Positions 62,231 through 64,000 of a stretch of DNA of 64,000 nt are shown here, piece by piece. This stretch comes from Pseudoalteromonas sp. XMcav2-N (GTDB lineage: Bacteria; Pseudomonadota; Gammaproteobacteria; Enterobacterales; Alteromonadaceae). Both the position numbers and the translations under genes were made by a program. Position 1 is the first letter of the stretch, and the number at the start of each line of letters is the position of its first letter. Where the stretch lies: contig NZ_JAMXSF010000010.1 of NCBI RefSeq assembly GCF_024124545.1, forward strand, positions 1 through 64,000, written 5' to 3'. The notes beneath the pieces are model-generated. The model was not told the DNA's origin. It saw only the letters and a list, made by a program, of their open reading frames with translations, and did not search any database.

Positions 62231-63184
62231 TTAACGCGCCGCTTTTGCCATTCCCACCAGTACCTTGCGAGTACCTGTATAAGCCTGACGGCCATGTGTG
62301 AATAGCATGTTGTCTAGCAGCAAAATGTCGTTGCGCTGCCAGGGGTAAGAAAAAGTGAGCGTACGGTAGACATCATTGATGACATCAATGTCTTCTCTGG
62401 CAATCTCACTACCGTCACCGTAATAGGCGTTGCGCGGCAAGTAATCGCTTCCGATGCTGTCGGGCATTTCATTGTCTACTGCAGAGCAATGGAATAAATG
62501 CGCCTGGTTAAACCAAACCTTTTCGCCGGTTTGCGGATGTGTCATAACCGCAGGTCTGAACTGTCTGGTCTGTAACCTGCCATCGTCAAACCACTCGCAC
62601 TGAATGTCGTTTTTCCAGCAATACGCCTCTACTTCATCCCGATCACTGGTCTGAAACACTTCCTGCCAGGGCAAATCTATGTCACCGTAATTGCGTACAT
62701 ACATAATGCCGCGCTCTTCAAACCGCGCTTTGAGGTCATCAGGCAGTCGCTTGTATACTTCCCGACTATCTGCAAGCGGGGTATCGCCCCCCGTTTTAGC
62801 AGGAACAACGCAAAAAAAGCCCATCCGCATTGGCCAGCAATTGGAGTAGGCATTTTCATTGTGTTGCAGGATCACCTGGTCGGCGTGATATTCCGTGGTG
62901 GTATAGATGTTGTTGCGAAGTGCGGTACGAGGCGAAGAGCGATAAATATATTGACTGAGCGGTTCACCAAAAATCGTTTCCAAAATGGTGCTGAACTGGT
63001 TGGTGCTAACAATGTTGAGGCCACGCAACAGCGCAAACCCATCGCGGTCAACCCAGGCATTAATTTCCTTAACATTCGCCTTAACCCAGGCAAGACCACT
63101 TTGCTTTTGTCCTGAGAGATCATGGATCCGTTGATCTGTATCGGCGGAATTTAAATCCATGTCTGGTGATAGTAACTGATCCAT
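62231..63184 (-). CDS. SyrP/TauD-type Fe(II)/2-oxoglutarate hydroxylase
   Basis: 317 aa from ATG 63184 (an earlier in-frame start at 63241 is less likely; AAGGATGGGA precedes this one). TauD/TfdA fold of the SyrP subgroup: iron ligands H108 and E110 in QHNENAYSN (HxE in place of HxD), preceded by EYHADQ, and a distal His in LFTHGRQAYTGTR. SyrP hydroxylates an amino acid bound to an NRPS carrier protein (beta-OH-Asp in syringomycin). A similar tailoring step on the upstream NRPS product is likely. In the same operon as the TE-containing gene. Confidence 0.85.
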   Translation of the reverse strand: MDQLLSPDMDLNSADTDQRIHDLSGQKQSGLAWVKANVKEINAWVDRDGFALLRGLNIVSTNQFSTILETIFGEPLSQYIYRSSPRTALRNNIYTTTEYHADQVILQHNENAYSNCWPMRMGFFCVVPAKTGGDTPLADSREVYKRLPDDLKARFEERGIMYVRNYGDIDLPWQEVFQTSDRDEVEAYCWKNDIQCEWFDDGRLQTRQFRPAVMTHPQTGEKVWFNQAHLFHCSAVDNEMPDSIGSDYLPRNAYYGDGSEIAREDIDVINDVYRTLTFSYPWQRNDILLLDNMLFTHGRQAYTGTRKVLVGMAKAAR

Positions 63185-63311
63185 TTTATTCCCATCCTTT
63201 AAGTAAGGTAACAAGTAAAATTTACATCGTAATTTTGACATTAATTGTTTACTTTTTAAGCTTAACCAACATCAAATTAAACATTTAAAAAACATATTCA
63301 TAAACAATAGA

Positions 63312-64000
63312 CTACAAAATATAATCACTCTCTATTATTTTCACGACCGCTCCGACGTCTTTGTGGCCCAAAATTGAAAGGTGTCCCCCTGCAACTTCAA
63401 ATGCGCGTACATGGCCATAAAGTGCCCGCCAGCCCATATCAGACGTTAAAGTTCGCCCTTCAAACTCTTGAGTCTGTGTGGCTTTGACCACCCTGACCGG
63501 ACAGCTAAGCTGTTCAGGCAAGTACACATCAGCCATCAGCTGAGCACAAAATACCGTTTGTAAACGCTGCAACTGGGCCGGCGAAAAGTGATACCCCGAC
63601 TGAGCCATGGACTGAGCTAAGGCTTTGCCCTGCGCCTCGGCCGACATTGCCAACAGCGCTTCCAGCTGAGCGTCATCAAACTGCAGTGCAAAGAATGCGT
63701 TCATATTGTCGAGCATCAGGCGATTTGCCTGTTGCTCCGTAACTGGTACTACGCTTTGCACAGGTCTGGGCGTGTCTAAAATCGTGATGGAAGCAACAGA
63801 CACTCCCTGCGAGTCCGAAACGAATTCATCGCTGTGTTCCAGGTGCCGGGCCATTGCCAGCGCAATAAAACTACCAAATGAATGACCAATCAGGTTGACC
63901 TGACCAAGACCGGCTTGTGTCAGCGCAGACACATAATGCAAAGCTGTGGTTTCAACCGATCCGACCGCATCCGGGTCATGTGCTATCAGATCTGGCTGTA
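63312..64000 (-). CDS. C-terminal thioesterase domain of a nonribosomal peptide synthetase (partial)
   Basis: The frame is open to the right window edge (no stop between 63942 and 64000), so only the last about 229 residues are seen. The catalytic Ser lies in IGHSFGSF (GxSxG), preceded by HYVSALTQAGLGQVNL; the Asp/His candidates are in the later ITILDTPRP region and GGHLSILGHKDV. This is an alpha/beta-hydrolase of the type I NRPS/PKS thioesterase family, releasing the product by cyclisation or hydrolysis. Its linkage to SyrP-like and SyrD-like genes supports a nonribosomal peptide cluster extending to the right. A free-standing TE cannot be excluded. Confidence 0.8.
   Translation of the reverse strand, partial: QPDLIAHDPDAVGSVETTALHYVSALTQAGLGQVNLIGHSFGSFIALAMARHLEHSDEFVSDSQGVSVASITILDTPRPVQSVVPVTEQQANRLMLDNMNAFFALQFDDAQLEALLAMSAEAQGKALAQSMAQSGYHFSPAQLQRLQTVFCAQLMADVYLPEQLSCPVRVVKATQTQEFEGRTLTSDMGWRALYGHVRAFEVAGGHLSILGHKDVGAVVKIIESDYIL

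Overview
The window reads as chromosome from a marine gammaproteobacterium, most likely Pseudoalteromonas or a close relative. This is inferred from the gene families present, a GG-leader peptide family of a kind I associate with that group, moderate GC content, and abundant REP-like repeats built on the palindromes CCCGGC-CAACGA-GCCGGG and CCCGCA-TCAAG-TGCGGG. No rRNA, tRNA, CRISPR array or complete insertion sequence was seen. Genes are mostly accessory rather than core.

Left part (1-32 kb). A predicted conflict pair (Trypco1 protein plus trypsin/P-loop NTPase) is followed by a secreted phospholipase C-like enzyme, a PhyH-type oxygenase, an amino-acid racemase, a collagen-like lipoprotein with an esterase-like domain, two Cys-rich GG-leader peptides, a threonine aldolase and a VOC protein. 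A TetR-MFP-RND efflux operon sits between two clusters of one repeat family. At 20.6-23.1 kb lies an unfamiliar duplicated cassette: XRE-type HTH protein, about 5-TM membrane protein and tiny Gly-rich peptides, with a perfect palindrome TGATGAA-N4-TTCATCA upstream of each copy. Then come a gluzincin-like protein, a solute-binding protein, a LysR regulator, a large repeat field containing a GIY-YIG nuclease gene, a UPF0149/TPR-like protein and two more GG-leader peptides.

Middle part (32.3-44.2 kb). This is a DNA phosphorothioation (Dnd) island. dndBCDE is on the + strand. dndA diverges from it and is coupled to a HARE-HTH/Mrr restriction endonuclease. Upstream are a small HTH protein and a phosphorothioation-associated putative methyltransferase. 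Downstream is a convergent, coupled pair: a second DGQHR (DndB-like) protein and an HNH nuclease. DndFGH, the usual restriction partner, is absent from the window, so the Mrr and HNH proteins are the candidate effectors.

Right part (44-64 kb). A SAM methyltransferase and an 82-bp tandem repeat array precede another GG-leader peptide, a 1325-aa hybrid two-component sensor, a LuxR-type regulator, a secreted protein made of three repeats, and four more GG-leader peptides. The last 8.5 kb is the minus-strand tail of a probable nonribosomal peptide cluster. It contains a terminal thioesterase open at the window edge, a SyrP/TauD-like hydroxylase, a lipoprotein serine hydrolase, a DUF697-like protein, a small membrane protein, a SyrD/PvdE-type cyclic-peptide exporter and an SPFH protein. 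A repeat cluster interrupts it.

The most promising undescribed material is the duplicated HTH/membrane/peptide cassette, the dispersed GG-leader peptide family, and the unusual effector set around the dnd genes.
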